A stretch of 64,000 nt of DNA, from assembly GCF_005503145.1 (NCBI RefSeq), contig NZ_SCNV01000008.1, positions 124,001 through 188,000 on the forward strand, written 5' to 3'. Below the pieces are notes generated by a model, which saw only the letters and a list, made by a program, of their open reading frames with translations, made no database searches and was not told the DNA's origin. This document shows, one piece after another, positions 8,766 through 18,544 of this stretch (positions are counted from its first letter, which is position 1; each line of letters begins with the position of its first letter). Position numbers and translations under genes: made by a program. The stretch is from Burkholderia sp. 4M9327F10 (lineage in GTDB: Bacteria; Pseudomonadota; Gammaproteobacteria; Burkholderiales; Burkholderiaceae).

Positions 8766-9115
8766 GAGGGGTCCCTACGGATGCGCGACGACGCGGGCGG
8801 GATCGACGCCGCCGTGGACGCCGCGGCTCGCTGACTCATGTCCCTAAAGATAAGAATAGGAAATGGATCGGCGCCACGCACGAAACGAACGCACTGTTGC
8901 GCAAAACTGACCACTCCCGGCAGGCCGTCCGGCCTCACGCGCAATGCTTACCGCACGGGACCTCCGGGCATAGAACCGCAATGCGTTGAAGCGCCAGGTA
9001 TGAAGAATGCTGGCTCACGGTTCGTCTGGCTCATCCACTTCAGCAAAGGCGGGAACATATCCGCCTGAAGCACGTCAGGACATATATCCCCACCAACCGA
9101 CCGCGAGATCGAACG
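8766..9115. promoter_or_regulatory. Divergent promoter region of DUF190 pair and mscS-like gene
   Basis: 350 bp without a supported gene. Near the mscS-like start, two ACATAT elements flank the inverted repeat CCTGA-AGCACG-TCAGG (about 9065-9081), a possible regulator site. I looked for a fluoride-riboswitch-like element because of the DUF190 genes and did not recognise one. Confidence 0.35.
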
Positions 9116-9928
9116 ATGGACGACCTGCTCACGCGCCTCCTGCATTTACAGCCCTCACTATTCGTGACGATCGCTCACGACCTGCTCCATGTGCTGGTTG
9201 CAGCCCTCATCCTCGCGGTAGGCTGGTGGCTGTCCAACCGGATAGGCACGCTGTTCGCCAAGGCATTCGCGCATACGAACGCCGACCCCACGCTCGGCCC
9301 GATGCTCAAGGCAATGGGAACGTGGGCGGTGCGGGTGGTGGTGTTTATCGCCTCACTGAGCGAGGTGGGCATTGCGACGGCCAGCGTACTGGCGGTGCTG
9401 GGCGCCGCCGGTCTCGCAATCGGGCTCGCGCTGCAAGGCACGCTGCAGAATATCGCCGCGGGCATCATGCTGCTGATGCTGCGGCCGTTTCGCGCCGGCG
9501 ACGTCATAGAAGGCAGCGGCGCGGCGGCGGGCATCGTGCGGGAGGTGGGGCTCTTCACCACACGCATCGAACGCAGCGACGGTAATGCGGTGTTTGTGCC
9601 GAATAGCCTGATCTGGAGTAACCCCGTGATCAACTACAGCAGCGGCGGCACCCAGCGGATTGAGGTGGATGTCGAGCTTGCGCAGCGCAAGGATGTGGAT
9701 GCGGCAATTGGCGAGCTCAAGAAGCTGGTGGCAGACGAGCCTCGGGTGCTGACCGGGGCCACGCTGGCGCCGGTTATTTCGGTGGCGAGCTATCCGAAGT
9801 CGGGCGGCGCGAGATTGAGGATCGCAGCCTGGGTGCGGAGTCCGGACGCGCCGCTTGCCAGCGACGATTTGCGCAGTCACGCGCAGGCGGCCCTGGTGGA
9901 GGCGGGGTGTGCGATGGCGACGCAGTGA
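9116..9928 (+). CDS. Small-conductance mechanosensitive channel (MscS family)
   Basis: A 270-residue inner-membrane protein close in length to E. coli MscS (286). Three hydrophobic segments occupy about residues 18-120. The Gly/Ala-rich pore helix (about 88-118: LGAAGLAIGLALQG, then LQNIAAG) is typical of TM3, and it leads into the beta domain with RPFRAGD and the VFVPNS signature (about 160-165). Expected to release solutes on osmotic downshock. The plus-strand start at 9116 follows a short gap; the gene appears monocistronic. Confidence 0.9.
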   Translation: MDDLLTRLLHLQPSLFVTIAHDLLHVLVAALILAVGWWLSNRIGTLFAKAFAHTNADPTLGPMLKAMGTWAVRVVVFIASLSEVGIATASVLAVLGAAGLAIGLALQGTLQNIAAGIMLLMLRPFRAGDVIEGSGAAAGIVREVGLFTTRIERSDGNAVFVPNSLIWSNPVINYSSGGTQRIEVDVELAQRKDVDAAIGELKKLVADEPRVLTGATLAPVISVASYPKSGGARLRIAAWVRSPDAPLASDDLRSHAQAALVEAGCAMATQ

Positions 9929-10181
9929 GGGGGAGAGGGGGAGAGGGGATAAGCGGTTAAGCGATGGAAATCTACGCAACGCGTAACCTATAAAAACCCA
10001 TGAAATGGCTCATTTCAATTGCCACATCAGGTCTCGATCGTCTTTCTGTGTACCATAAATGGCCGGGAGTTGAACATCATGCTTCCGTAGGTGGCCCAGC
10101 TTGCGTGACCGCGTGTCGATTCCCCCGTCCCTCACGCGTCGTATAGGATCGGAGGACTGCCCTCCGCTTCTGGAGTCAATC

Positions 10182-10628
10182 ATGCCTGGACAAACCATCC
10201 ACCTTCATCGCGTGGTCCGCTCCACGCCCGAGCGCATCTATCGCGCTTTTCTCGACGCCGACGCCCTAGTCAAGTGGCTTCCACCGAACGGGTTTACCGG
10301 CAAGGTCCATCAGTTGGACGCCAGGGTGGGCGGGGGGTATCGGATGTCGTTTACGAATTTCACCAACGGCATTAGCCACTCGTTCGGCGGGGAATATCTC
10401 GAACTGGTGCCCCACGAGCGCATTCGGTACAGCGGCAGGTTCGATGACCCGGGCTTGCCGGGAATGATGCAGACGACGGTGACACTGCGCGCGGTGTTTT
10501 GTGGAACCGAGCTTAGTGTTGTGCAGCAGGGGATACCGGAGGCGATCCCTGTCGAGGCCTGCTATCTGGGGTGGCAGGAGTCGCTTGCCTTGCTGGCCTC
10601 GTTGGTGGAGGCGGAAGTTCGGCAGTGA
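10182..10628 (+). CDS. SRPBCC (AHSA1/START-like) family protein
   Basis: A 148-residue protein with the AHSA1 pattern: an N-terminal VVRSTPERIYRAF helix, ALVKWLPP, a Gly-rich GGGYRMSF strand and a C-terminal LGWQESLALLASLVEAE helix. The ATG at 10182 has TGGAG nine bases upstream; the frame is open to 10101 but the family fold starts at this Met. These proteins form a hydrophobic cavity; ligand unknown. Confidence 0.82.
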   Translation: MPGQTIHLHRVVRSTPERIYRAFLDADALVKWLPPNGFTGKVHQLDARVGGGYRMSFTNFTNGISHSFGGEYLELVPHERIRYSGRFDDPGLPGMMQTTVTLRAVFCGTELSVVQQGIPEAIPVEACYLGWQESLALLASLVEAEVRQ

Positions 10629-10680
10629 GGGAGAGGGGGCGCTCAAGGCATCGAACTCGACGCGCCCTTGCGCCATAATG

Positions 10681-10709
10681 TGGTAACGCGTTAACAAATC
10701 GAGTTACCA
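10681..10709. promoter_or_regulatory. Inverted repeat upstream of the PLD-type nuclease gene
   Basis: TGGTAAC (10681-10687) and GTTACCA (10703-10709) are perfect inverted arms with a 15-base spacer. They end three bases before the ATG at 10713, so the element may be an operator or a structure that limits translation. Confidence 0.35.
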
Positions 10710-10712
10710 ACA

Positions 10713-11246
10713 ATGAAAAAAATTGTAGCAGTCCTTATTTTATCCTTGACTTCTGCCATTGCCGTTGCGGCGCAGCCGCTGCCGTCGGGCGCAGCTTTTG
10801 ACGCGGGGTTTTCGCCTGACGGTAGTGCGCTGAATGTAGTCGTGAGGGGCATCGAAAGCGCCCGCGCTTCGATCCTGGTTGCCGCCTATACCTTCACCAG
10901 CAGACCGGTAGCGACGGCGCTGCTAGCCGCACAGCGCCGCGGCGTGAAGGTTGCGGTCATCGCGGATCGCGCGCAAAACAGCAATAGCTATTCGGCCATA
11001 TCGTTTCTGTCGAACCGAGGTGTTCCCGTTCGCCTCAATGATCGTTACCAGGATGAGCACAACAAGTTCATGGTGATCGACGGCCAGCACCTTGAAACCG
11101 GCAGCTTCAACTATTCGGCGGCCGCCGCCAACAAGAACGCCGAGAACGCTGTCCTGCTATGGAACGTGAAGCCCTTGGCTGAGCGCTACACGGCAGAGTG
11201 GCAACGCCTGTGGGAGGAGAGCGCCGATTTGAAACCGGCGTATTGA
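10713..11246 (+). CDS. Secreted phospholipase D-superfamily endonuclease (Nuc-like)
   Basis: A 177-residue protein with a cleavable signal peptide (about residues 1-22, AVAAQP) and one HKD motif: His116, Lys118 and Asp123, followed by GSFN at 130-133. Single-HKD proteins of this length match the Nuc endonuclease type, which works as a homodimer in the periplasm or outside. A bidirectional terminator hairpin follows at 11384. It is the last gene before the apparent left boundary of the accessory region. The 5' end is unusually AT-rich for this genome. Confidence 0.85.
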   Translation: MKKIVAVLILSLTSAIAVAAQPLPSGAAFDAGFSPDGSALNVVVRGIESARASILVAAYTFTSRPVATALLAAQRRGVKVAVIADRAQNSNSYSAISFLSNRGVPVRLNDRYQDEHNKFMVIDGQHLETGSFNYSAAAANKNAENAVLLWNVKPLAERYTAEWQRLWEESADLKPAY

Positions 11247-11383
11247 GAAGGTCGTGGCGAACGCGGCGAAGGCTTTGACGTGTTCGAGGGTGGTGACGGC
11301 ATCCAGGTGGGAAGGCATCCGGCGGTGCGGCAATGGCGCAAGTTCGCCATAAACGATGCGCAAAAAACCTGCATCCAGATGCA

Positions 11384-11421
11384 AAACAACGCACTACACC
11401 GCGAGGCATAGTGCGTTGTTT
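11384..11421. terminator. Strong 13-bp hairpin, likely bidirectional terminator
   Basis: AAACAACGCACTA and TAGTGCGTTGTTT are perfect 13-bp arms around a 12-base loop, with T-runs on both strands. It can end the nuclease transcript. It also lies directly left of the tRNA-3'-like sequence at 11435, where a terminator for a minus-strand tRNA would be expected. Confidence 0.6.
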
Positions 11422-11434
11422 CTAAAGCAATTCC

Positions 11435-11529
11435 TGGTGGGAGGAGGACTATCAAACTAAATGCCCCAACACCACCAAAACAGCCACTCCCACTATCCAA
11501 GCGAACTAAATGCCCCCATAAGTGCCCCC
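11435..11529. other. Candidate left attachment site of the accessory island
   Basis: TGGTGGGAGGAGGA (11435-11448), then CTATCAAAC, resembles in degenerate form the 3' end of tRNA-Ala(CGC) at 52696 (TGGTGGAGAGGAGGAGGA, then TCGAAC) in the same orientation. Just to the right are ATGCCCC (11461), ATGCCCCC (11510) and GTGCCCCC (11522). Similar TGCCCC-type motifs occur between the integrase and the tRNA at 52533-52592, as expected for arm-type integrase sites. The core match is imperfect, so this may be an old or different insertion boundary. Confidence 0.4.
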
Positions 11530-11845
11530 AACTTCTACCTCCTGCTCGGGCACCCCGGGAAGACACTTAACTCGCCATGATCCGCAGCCCGGCTCGACTA
11601 GGTCGCTGCACCAGTGTTGCGGAAAGGCGACACGCTGTCATCCTGTAGCCTGAGAATCAAGGCAGCGCTTTTTGGCACGAACACGTTGCAGGCATCGTCT
11701 GGTTCGGGAGGAGCCAACGCAACGACCGCTTGTGCGGCGCAAAGGCCCTTCCATTTCCCGATACATCCGACAGGTCGTCGGCCAACGCCGTCGTTCGCTT
11801 CGCCCGTTCGATCCGCCCGCTATGCCATCCACCGCTTACTCGCCA
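11530..11845. other. Accessory intergenic DNA, no gene seen
   Basis: About 316 bp between the candidate attachment site and the decayed ATPase gene. Several short overlapping frames exist on both strands but none has a convincing start or recognisable product. Confidence 0.35.
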
Positions 11846-13649
11846 CTACTGTTCGTACGGGGTCAAGAGAAGCACGATCATGGCGTCCGTCAGATCGCTC
11901 GGTATGGTCTTGTCAAAGACGCAGTGGAAAGCCACAGTTGGCTTCTTGAGGCTCGCCTTTCTCCATAGCTGTCCAAAGCTGGCTGCTATCTGCGAACCGG
12001 CCTCGAAGCTCACGCGCTGTACCGTCCCTGCTGTCAAGTGCTGCTTCAATAGGCTGGCTTGACTAGAAGCTTGGGCGTCTGATAGCTGAGCTCGGTCCAT
12101 CTTGATCGACAGCCATTCGCTGAAGTCCGATGTAAAGCTCAGGGTCGTAGTTGTCGGCGGCTTCTTCTTTGAAACTGCGGCGCCCTCAGCAGGGTCTGGC
12201 TTGGGCAGATGGCGCCCTTGTACGATGATGACTGAAGCCCAAGGTTCCTTACTAGCATCAAATTCCTTCTGGAACCCATTTTTGCCAATCAGGACGAGCT
12301 TTACGCGATACGCTGTCACCGACGGCGGCGCAACAGGCTGACCGATCCGTCCCACACGCTGAGTCAAATCTTCTTGGCGTGCGAGTGCCGCAACGGGCTT
12401 CAATCGAGCCAGTCGCTTGATACCTCCCTTACGCTGGGATAGCTCTGCCAATTCCGGGGTCGTGGGGTTCACGAAATCCCAACTGGCCAAATAGTACTTA
12501 TGTGTCTTACCGAAGGCCATGCTGACCAGGTCGACCGCCCCGTACGCCGTCCGATAGAACGCAAGTGCCACGTCCCCGATCTCCTGCGGAGTACAACGCA
12601 GGCACAACACCGCGGTCTTCTGACTAGAGGTGGGCCTTGCGAGGTCACAGCTCTGGTCGACCACAAGAAGGAACTCCTTCGGTGTGCCGTCGGCATTCAA
12701 TCGCGCGAAGACATCACCCAGCTGGACTGGCGAATTCTTGGTCTCGGGGAGGTCATCTGTGATGTCGAGCCGCATCACCGAGCGAACGTGCATTTCGGCC
12801 AGTCGACTGCTGGGGGGTACTGTCCCGGGAAACGCGCTGTGCCCAATCAAGTCTGGCAGTTGCGTCCCCAAAGCGCGAACTCCTACGTCCTCTAGCAATC
12901 CGCTCGCGAGCGACTCCGAGACTAACCATGAAAGGTAATCGGGCAGCCTGGCCTCTTCGACCGCAAGCTCAGCCTCATGGAGCAGCGCAATTTCCGAGGG
13001 CTCGATTTTCGACAGGTTCTGCCGCAGCGTTGTCGCAGCGCGAATCGCGCCGAGCCAGAACTCGTCTAACATGTGCGCCCAAGATTGCTTGCCTTCGTAC
13101 CCCTCGAGCATGCGTGTGAGCTTCGGCGTTATCTGTTGAGCGATCTCGTTCTTTTCGACGAAGCAAAAGAAGTCGGCTCGAAGTCCTGTTCGCTCCTTGA
13201 AAGCTCCCTGTTGCTCTGTCGCACCCGGCCTCGACGACATTAGGATAACCAATGGGTATTGCTCGAGAGTATCGGGCACAATCCTGATAATGGCGCGCAA
13301 CCGTGGGAGTCGCCTTGTGCAGAACCTGCCAGGCTTTCGGGTACGAGGACTTGCCCGCCAGCAACTGCGCGAGCAAAATTCCGAGAGCCGATTTGCCACT
13401 GCCGTAAGGACCCACGAGTTTCCAGGCTCGTTGGGCGTGGCCGTGCGCGAGACTCTCGCCGTCAGCAATCTTGCCTGCCATTTCGGCGCTACAACCTATC
13501 AAAACGATGTGTCGCGCCAGCACAACAAGCTTGCCCCGTCACCGATATTCGCAGGCGCCGCCAGTCGAAAACAACTCGGCCGTCAGCGGAATCAACGATT
13601 CCACAAAGGGCGCAACACAGCGGCTCACCGCGTACATCGCGACGATCAT
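11846..13649 (-). pseudogene. Decayed P-loop ATPase gene (in-frame stop plus frameshift)
   Basis: Three reading segments join into one protein. From ATG 13649 the frame reads MIVAMYAVSR then PLTAELF, and meets TGA at 13541-13539. The same frame continues with a Walker A motif GPYGSGKSAL (about 13390-13410). Near 13290 the coding sense moves to another frame, which runs about 480 codons to 11846 (IVPDTLEQYPLVILMSS onward). The C-terminal half contains VVDQSCDLAR. The family was not recognised; a large NTPase of the defence/regulatory type is possible. Two lesions suggest a pseudogene, though sequencing error would explain the same pattern. The gene is divergent from vgrG. Confidence 0.65.
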
Positions 13650-13862
13650 AGCGCGCGGTCATCACCGCCGCTGCCATGATCCTGCCGCCCGTGCAGGCCG
13701 GTCGGCGTTGAAACTCTTGTAATCCGGCACGCACCTAAATATCCATTTCGCATTAAATCAATTTTCATTTTTGCAATTCCTGATAATCGCCTGATTGCTT
13801 TCGCAGTATCTTCATACGTAAAATCGCGCGAGAAAACAGGGATAATCAGATAGAGAGGCGGT

Positions 13863-16565
13863 ATGGGCACGCGGGATGTAATCGGGGCAACAACGGGCGG
13901 ACTGTCGCAGCAGGGCCGCCTCCTGAAACTTGATACTCCGGCCGGCAATAATGTCTTGCTGCCCCACCGCGTCACCGGGCGCTCGCGGATCGGCCGCGAT
14001 TTCTTTTTCCAGCTCGACTGCGCGTCCACCTCGGGAGACGTCCAGCTCAAAACGCTGATCGCCCAGGCCGTTACCCTCTGGATCCAGCAGGCCGACGGAT
14101 CCTACCAGCCTCATCACGGCTATGTGCATACTGCGCGCCGGCTAGGGGCTAACGGCACCCTCACGAGCTACCAGTTGTGCTTTTCCTCGTGGATGCACTT
14201 CCTGAAGTTCCGTCGTGACCAGCGGCACTGGCAGGACAAGGCAGTAGACGAAATCATCTCGGACGTGTTCAACCAGCACCCACAGGCGAAGGGGATGTAC
14301 CGTTTCGCGTTGTGGAAGCCGCTGCCGACGCGCTCCTATTGTCGGCAGGACGAGACCGACTGGAACTTCGTGCACCGGCTCCTGGAATCCGAAGGCCTGT
14401 ATGGCATCTGGCAGCAGGCTGCCGACGGTAAATCGCACACGCTGGTCATCACCGACCGCCTTGAAACGCTCGAACCGCTCTCGCCTGCGGCGGTTGGGTT
14501 TTATCGGGCAGGCGTGGCCAGTGAGGCCGACGCACTCACCCAGTGGTCGGGTACACGGACGCTGCAATCCGTGCTGCTGTCGACACGCACCTTCGACTAT
14601 AAAAGTCCTTCGACACCCTCCAATCCGAAAGGGACGTCGTTTCCGACGATGGAGAATCAGGGAGCGTTGCCCCCGCAAACCGAAGTCTATGAGTACACCG
14701 GTAACTATACGTACCCAGAGCAGGAACGCGGAGATCACCTGTCGAAGATCCGGATGGAGGAATGGGAGTCGCAGGCCAAGCGCTTTCACGGTGTGGGTAG
14801 CTTGCGCGGGATGGATGCAGGGCGGCGCTTCACGCTGACCGGTCATCCGGAGCACGATCAGGACGCCGCTGGCCAGCGCGAATTCGCGAGCATCGAGGTT
14901 GACTGGACCATCGAGAACAATCTTCCGCTCTCCGGGCACGAAGCGAGCTACCCGCACAGCCTGAGCAATCAGCTCGCGCAGGCCCGCGCCGAGGACCCTG
15001 CCCAGATGTTCAGCGTGAATCACGCGGACGGCTCCACGGGGTTCTATCGGGTCTCCATCGAAGCGCAACGCACGACGGTGCCGTACCGCAGTCCGTGCGA
15101 ACATCGCAAGCCCGAAGCGAAGCTGGAATCGGCGATTGTGGCGGGGCCGAAGGGCCAGGAGTGCTACACCGATGAGCTGAACCGGGTGAAGGTGCTCTTC
15201 ATCTGGGACCGGCAAAACGCAGGCGACGAGCGTGCGTCCTGTTGGGTGCGCGTCGCGCAATCCGATACCGGAGATGGTTATGGCGGCGTCCATATGCCGC
15301 GAGCAGGTGAAGAACTGTTGATCGGTCACATCGGCAATGACATCGACCGCCCGATTGCGCTTCATCGCGTGTACAACGGCGCGGCGAAACCGCAGTGGCA
15401 TTCAAACGGGCTGCTTTCCGGCTATCAGTCCAAGGAGTACGGCGGTGGCGGTGGCTACAACCAGCTCGTGATGGATGACTCCACGGGCCAGAGCCGCATG
15501 CAAATCATGAGCAGCCATGGCATGAGCATGCTCCATGTCGGGTACCAGATCGTCCAGGACGGCAACTCGCGGGGCGCATACACCGGCAGCGGATTTACGT
15601 TACGAACCGACTATGCGGGCGCAGTCCACGCGGGCGAGGGGCTCTTTTTCAGCACGCACCCAACCAGTGCCGACGGTCAGCCACTCGACACCACCCAGCC
15701 GCGCGAGATCCTGTCGCGCGCGGATCTGCTGGTCGAATCGTTATCCGACGCGAGTGCGGCCGCCAAGGCCGAGGATCTGAAGCCCGGCCGGGAAGCACTG
15801 TCCCAGTTCGCGAAGGCAACCGAAAATAACAAGGCGGGGGTGACGAAAGGCGGCAACACGGCAGGTGGCGGGACGGGAAATGCAAATGGCTTTGCCAAAC
15901 CCGTCATGCTTGGATCGAGTCCTGAGAGCATGGGCTTCACTACACACGCCTCGGCGCAGGTCGTTGCGGACGAACACCTGAACTTCGTCAGCGGCAAGAA
16001 CACTTACTGGGCCGTCGGCAAATCGCTGGTGGCGGCCGTCGCCGACACGATCAGCGTGTTCGTCCAGCGCGCTGGCATTAGACTGATTGCAGGGAAAGGT
16101 GCGATCGACATCCAGGCGCTCACTGACCAGTTGCGATTACTGTCCGAACTCGGCCTGACGCTCAAGAGCAATAACGGCAACATCGAGATCGACGCGAAGA
16201 CCGAACTGCTGCTTAAGTGTGGTGGCTCGTACATCCGTATCACCTCAGCAGGTATCGAGGACGGCACGCGCGGTGCGCGCACGATCAAGTCCGCGTCGTT
16301 CAGCCGGCAGGGACCGAGTTCGATTGCCGAGCATATGAACAGCCTGCCGCAGACCAAGTTTAACGATCCTTACGTGCTGCGTGATCGCATTACAGGCGAC
16401 GTGCTGAAGAATCACCCCTATGAGCTGGTGCGTGCCGATGGCACACGCCTGACAGGAACGACGAACGAACTGGGACAGGTGTCCGAGCAGAAGAGCCAGG
16501 ATGTTGAGTCGGTGATGCTGCGTGCGTTGCGGCCGGGCTCCAACCCGGGCGGCGGATCCGCGTGA
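13863..16565 (+). CDS. vgrG: Type VI secretion spike protein VgrG with DUF2345 extension
   Basis: A 900-residue protein. The N-terminal part (to about residue 390) is the gp27-like hub with typical SYCRQDETDWNFVHRLLESEG. The gp5-like OB domain follows (about 430-525: VKVLFIWD, SCWVRVAQ, MPRAGEELL). A long C-terminal DUF2345 beta-helix region (about 640-830) includes HLNFVSGKN. The final ~60 residues (DRITGDVLKNHPYELV) look like a transthyretin-like tail used to dock an effector. GAGAGGCGGT precedes the ATG. It heads a payload cassette with lipase, immunity and PAAR genes. No DUF4123 adaptor and no structural T6SS genes lie in the window, so the apparatus must be encoded elsewhere. Confidence 0.93.
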   Translation: MGTRDVIGATTGGLSQQGRLLKLDTPAGNNVLLPHRVTGRSRIGRDFFFQLDCASTSGDVQLKTLIAQAVTLWIQQADGSYQPHHGYVHTARRLGANGTLTSYQLCFSSWMHFLKFRRDQRHWQDKAVDEIISDVFNQHPQAKGMYRFALWKPLPTRSYCRQDETDWNFVHRLLESEGLYGIWQQAADGKSHTLVITDRLETLEPLSPAAVGFYRAGVASEADALTQWSGTRTLQSVLLSTRTFDYKSPSTPSNPKGTSFPTMENQGALPPQTEVYEYTGNYTYPEQERGDHLSKIRMEEWESQAKRFHGVGSLRGMDAGRRFTLTGHPEHDQDAAGQREFASIEVDWTIENNLPLSGHEASYPHSLSNQLAQARAEDPAQMFSVNHADGSTGFYRVSIEAQRTTVPYRSPCEHRKPEAKLESAIVAGPKGQECYTDELNRVKVLFIWDRQNAGDERASCWVRVAQSDTGDGYGGVHMPRAGEELLIGHIGNDIDRPIALHRVYNGAAKPQWHSNGLLSGYQSKEYGGGGGYNQLVMDDSTGQSRMQIMSSHGMSMLHVGYQIVQDGNSRGAYTGSGFTLRTDYAGAVHAGEGLFFSTHPTSADGQPLDTTQPREILSRADLLVESLSDASAAAKAEDLKPGREALSQFAKATENNKAGVTKGGNTAGGGTGNANGFAKPVMLGSSPESMGFTTHASAQVVADEHLNFVSGKNTYWAVGKSLVAAVADTISVFVQRAGIRLIAGKGAIDIQALTDQLRLLSELGLTLKSNNGNIEIDAKTELLLKCGGSYIRITSAGIEDGTRGARTIKSASFSRQGPSSIAEHMNSLPQTKFNDPYVLRDRITGDVLKNHPYELVRADGTRLTGTTNELGQVSEQKSQDVESVMLRALRPGSNPGGGSA

Positions 16566-16603
16566 ACCATTTTGACTGATCGACACACATTGCACGAACT
16601 ACG

Positions 16604-18544
16604 ATGAGCGATAACCAGACGGGCAATCAGGGAGGCACGCCATTCGATGACGATGCCGAGCAGCAGGTGGTACAGCAGACCGGACGCACGCACGCGGACG
16701 GCTCGTCCTATGGCACTTTTACACTGACGCCAGAGAGCGACAAGCGCAGCAAGGAACTGTTGTGTGATGTGCGACCGATCATCCCGGTGATATTCCTGCC
16801 GGGCGTGATGGGGTCGCTGCTGGCAGACAAGGATACCGGCGACGAACTGTTCTTTGCGCCAAACACGGATGGCATGCTCGGAAGCGTAGGCGCACTCCCG
16901 GCGTTGATTGGGTTATGGTTCAAGAGCGCGTCATCGCGGGAAACACAGTTCGACCCGACCCAGGCGGCGGTGACGCCGCTCGGCCCGATCAATGTCGGCA
17001 AGCATGGCAAAGGCGATACGGCCGACCAGTTCGTGGACGAAGTGGAAGCGAGGCGGCGGGGGTGGGGGTCGGTGCATCGCACAAGCTATCACCCCGTGCT
17101 GGCGTGGCTCGAAGAGCAGTTGAACCAGCCGATGCGGCTAGGCAAGCCGCATGGTGCGTGGGTCGAACCCGATCCTACGGGCGAAAAGTGGACGCTCAAG
17201 CCAGTGATCGACACGGACCCGGTCGACTACGGCGCCTACGGCACGGGCGAGAAAATTACGCTGGATTCGGCCGCATTCAAGCGCTTCTCGAAATACCGGT
17301 ATCGCGTATACGCCATCGGCTACAACTGGCTGCAGTCAAATGCAGACTCGGGGCAGCAGGTCGTCGAAGGGTCCGATTACTACGATCCAAAGACGAAGAA
17401 AACGACGAGGCTGATGGGGATCAAGGAAATTTGCGCGGAGAACCATACCGGCAAGGCGATCATCCTGACGCACTCGATGGGCGGATTGGTGGCCCGGATG
17501 GCGATCGCGATGCACGGGGCGGAAAACTGGATGCACGGGGTATTTCACAACGTGCAGCCGGCGACGGGCGCGCCGGTAGCGGCGAAACGTTTCCGCACGG
17601 GTGGGGGAAACGAAGGCGGGATAAACAGCTTTATCAACGGCAGTCTGGTTGGCCGCGACGCAGGCGAATTCATTGCGGTGATGGCGAATGCACCGGGGCC
17701 GCTGGAACTGATCCCAATGCCCGACTACGACAACGGCGAAGCGTGGTGGGTGTTCTCGCGGCTCAATGGCGAAGTGGTGATGCAGTTTCCGCAGAATGGT
17801 GACGCTTACAACGAAATCTACCTCAACCCGAACTGGTATGGCCTTTTGCCTGACCCAGCATTACTTGATCCGGCCGGAACGTTAAAGAAACAACTTGATA
17901 AAGCCGGGCAGGGTGAAACGGTGACAGAGAATTTTTGGGGAACAGTTCAAGCTGCTGTCGAGAAGCAACGCAAGATAAAAGATACATATCACGGCAAGAC
18001 ATATGTCGCGTACAACGGCAACGGTGCCATAAAACCAGAGTCGCAAACAGGTGCTTCGACGGATAGCAGTGACAAGGGCAAGCCGGGAATCGAAAAAGGT
18101 CTGCCGCTCACAAAGGTATTGACGTGGGGCAAGGTGATCTGGACGGGGAATGTGCCGTCGGGAGTGTCGGAAAAAGAATTGAGCGCTGCGACCCTCCTGC
18201 ACGATTCGCATACGGGCAATGTGCGAGTACATCTGGCATCGCGCGACCTGACCATCGAGTTCGAGGTACAGAAAGTACCGAAGCTGCCCGCCGGCACGGA
18301 TGCCCCCGACCCGAACAAAAACGGCATTATTGCAGGTGACGGTACGGTGCCGACGTGGTCGGCCGACGCCCAGGCGCGCGGGCTGAGACCGGGCGTGAAA
18401 GGTAATCCTGCTAAAGGCGTGCAGATGGCTTTCGTACAGGGTGGCTACAATCACCAGGGTAGCTATGACCACCCGTGGACCCGTTGGGCGCTGCTCTACA
18501 GCGTCGTGCAGATCGCGCAGGATGCGCCGGAGCCGTCATGTTGA
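16604..18544 (+). CDS. T6SS lipase effector (alpha/beta hydrolase, Tle4-like candidate)
   Basis: A 646-residue protein. The segment PVIFLPGVMGSLL (about residues 61-75) resembles LCAT-type lipases. The nucleophile elbow is THSMGG with Ser291, and candidate acid and base are Asp579 (GDGTVP) and His617 or His623 near the C-terminus. No signal peptide, as expected for VgrG delivery. It lies 38 bp after vgrG and overlaps the next gene by seven bases (ATGTTGA). Because that neighbour resembles Tli4 immunity proteins, a Tle4-like phospholipase is the best guess. Expected to hydrolyse membrane phospholipids in the periplasm of rival cells. Confidence 0.82.
   Translation: MSDNQTGNQGGTPFDDDAEQQVVQQTGRTHADGSSYGTFTLTPESDKRSKELLCDVRPIIPVIFLPGVMGSLLADKDTGDELFFAPNTDGMLGSVGALPALIGLWFKSASSRETQFDPTQAAVTPLGPINVGKHGKGDTADQFVDEVEARRRGWGSVHRTSYHPVLAWLEEQLNQPMRLGKPHGAWVEPDPTGEKWTLKPVIDTDPVDYGAYGTGEKITLDSAAFKRFSKYRYRVYAIGYNWLQSNADSGQQVVEGSDYYDPKTKKTTRLMGIKEICAENHTGKAIILTHSMGGLVARMAIAMHGAENWMHGVFHNVQPATGAPVAAKRFRTGGGNEGGINSFINGSLVGRDAGEFIAVMANAPGPLELIPMPDYDNGEAWWVFSRLNGEVVMQFPQNGDAYNEIYLNPNWYGLLPDPALLDPAGTLKKQLDKAGQGETVTENFWGTVQAAVEKQRKIKDTYHGKTYVAYNGNGAIKPESQTGASTDSSDKGKPGIEKGLPLTKVLTWGKVIWTGNVPSGVSEKELSAATLLHDSHTGNVRVHLASRDLTIEFEVQKVPKLPAGTDAPDPNKNGIIAGDGTVPTWSADAQARGLRPGVKGNPAKGVQMAFVQGGYNHQGSYDHPWTRWALLYSVVQIAQDAPEPSC

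Noticed and set aside
11157..11384. Minus-strand frame (75 codons) overlapping the end of the PLD nuclease gene
   Set aside because: Half of it lies antisense to a well-supported gene and no family or ribosome-binding site is evident.
14142..15401. Minus-strand open frame (419 codons) opposite vgrG
   Set aside because: Antisense shadow; the plus strand carries clear VgrG motifs throughout.
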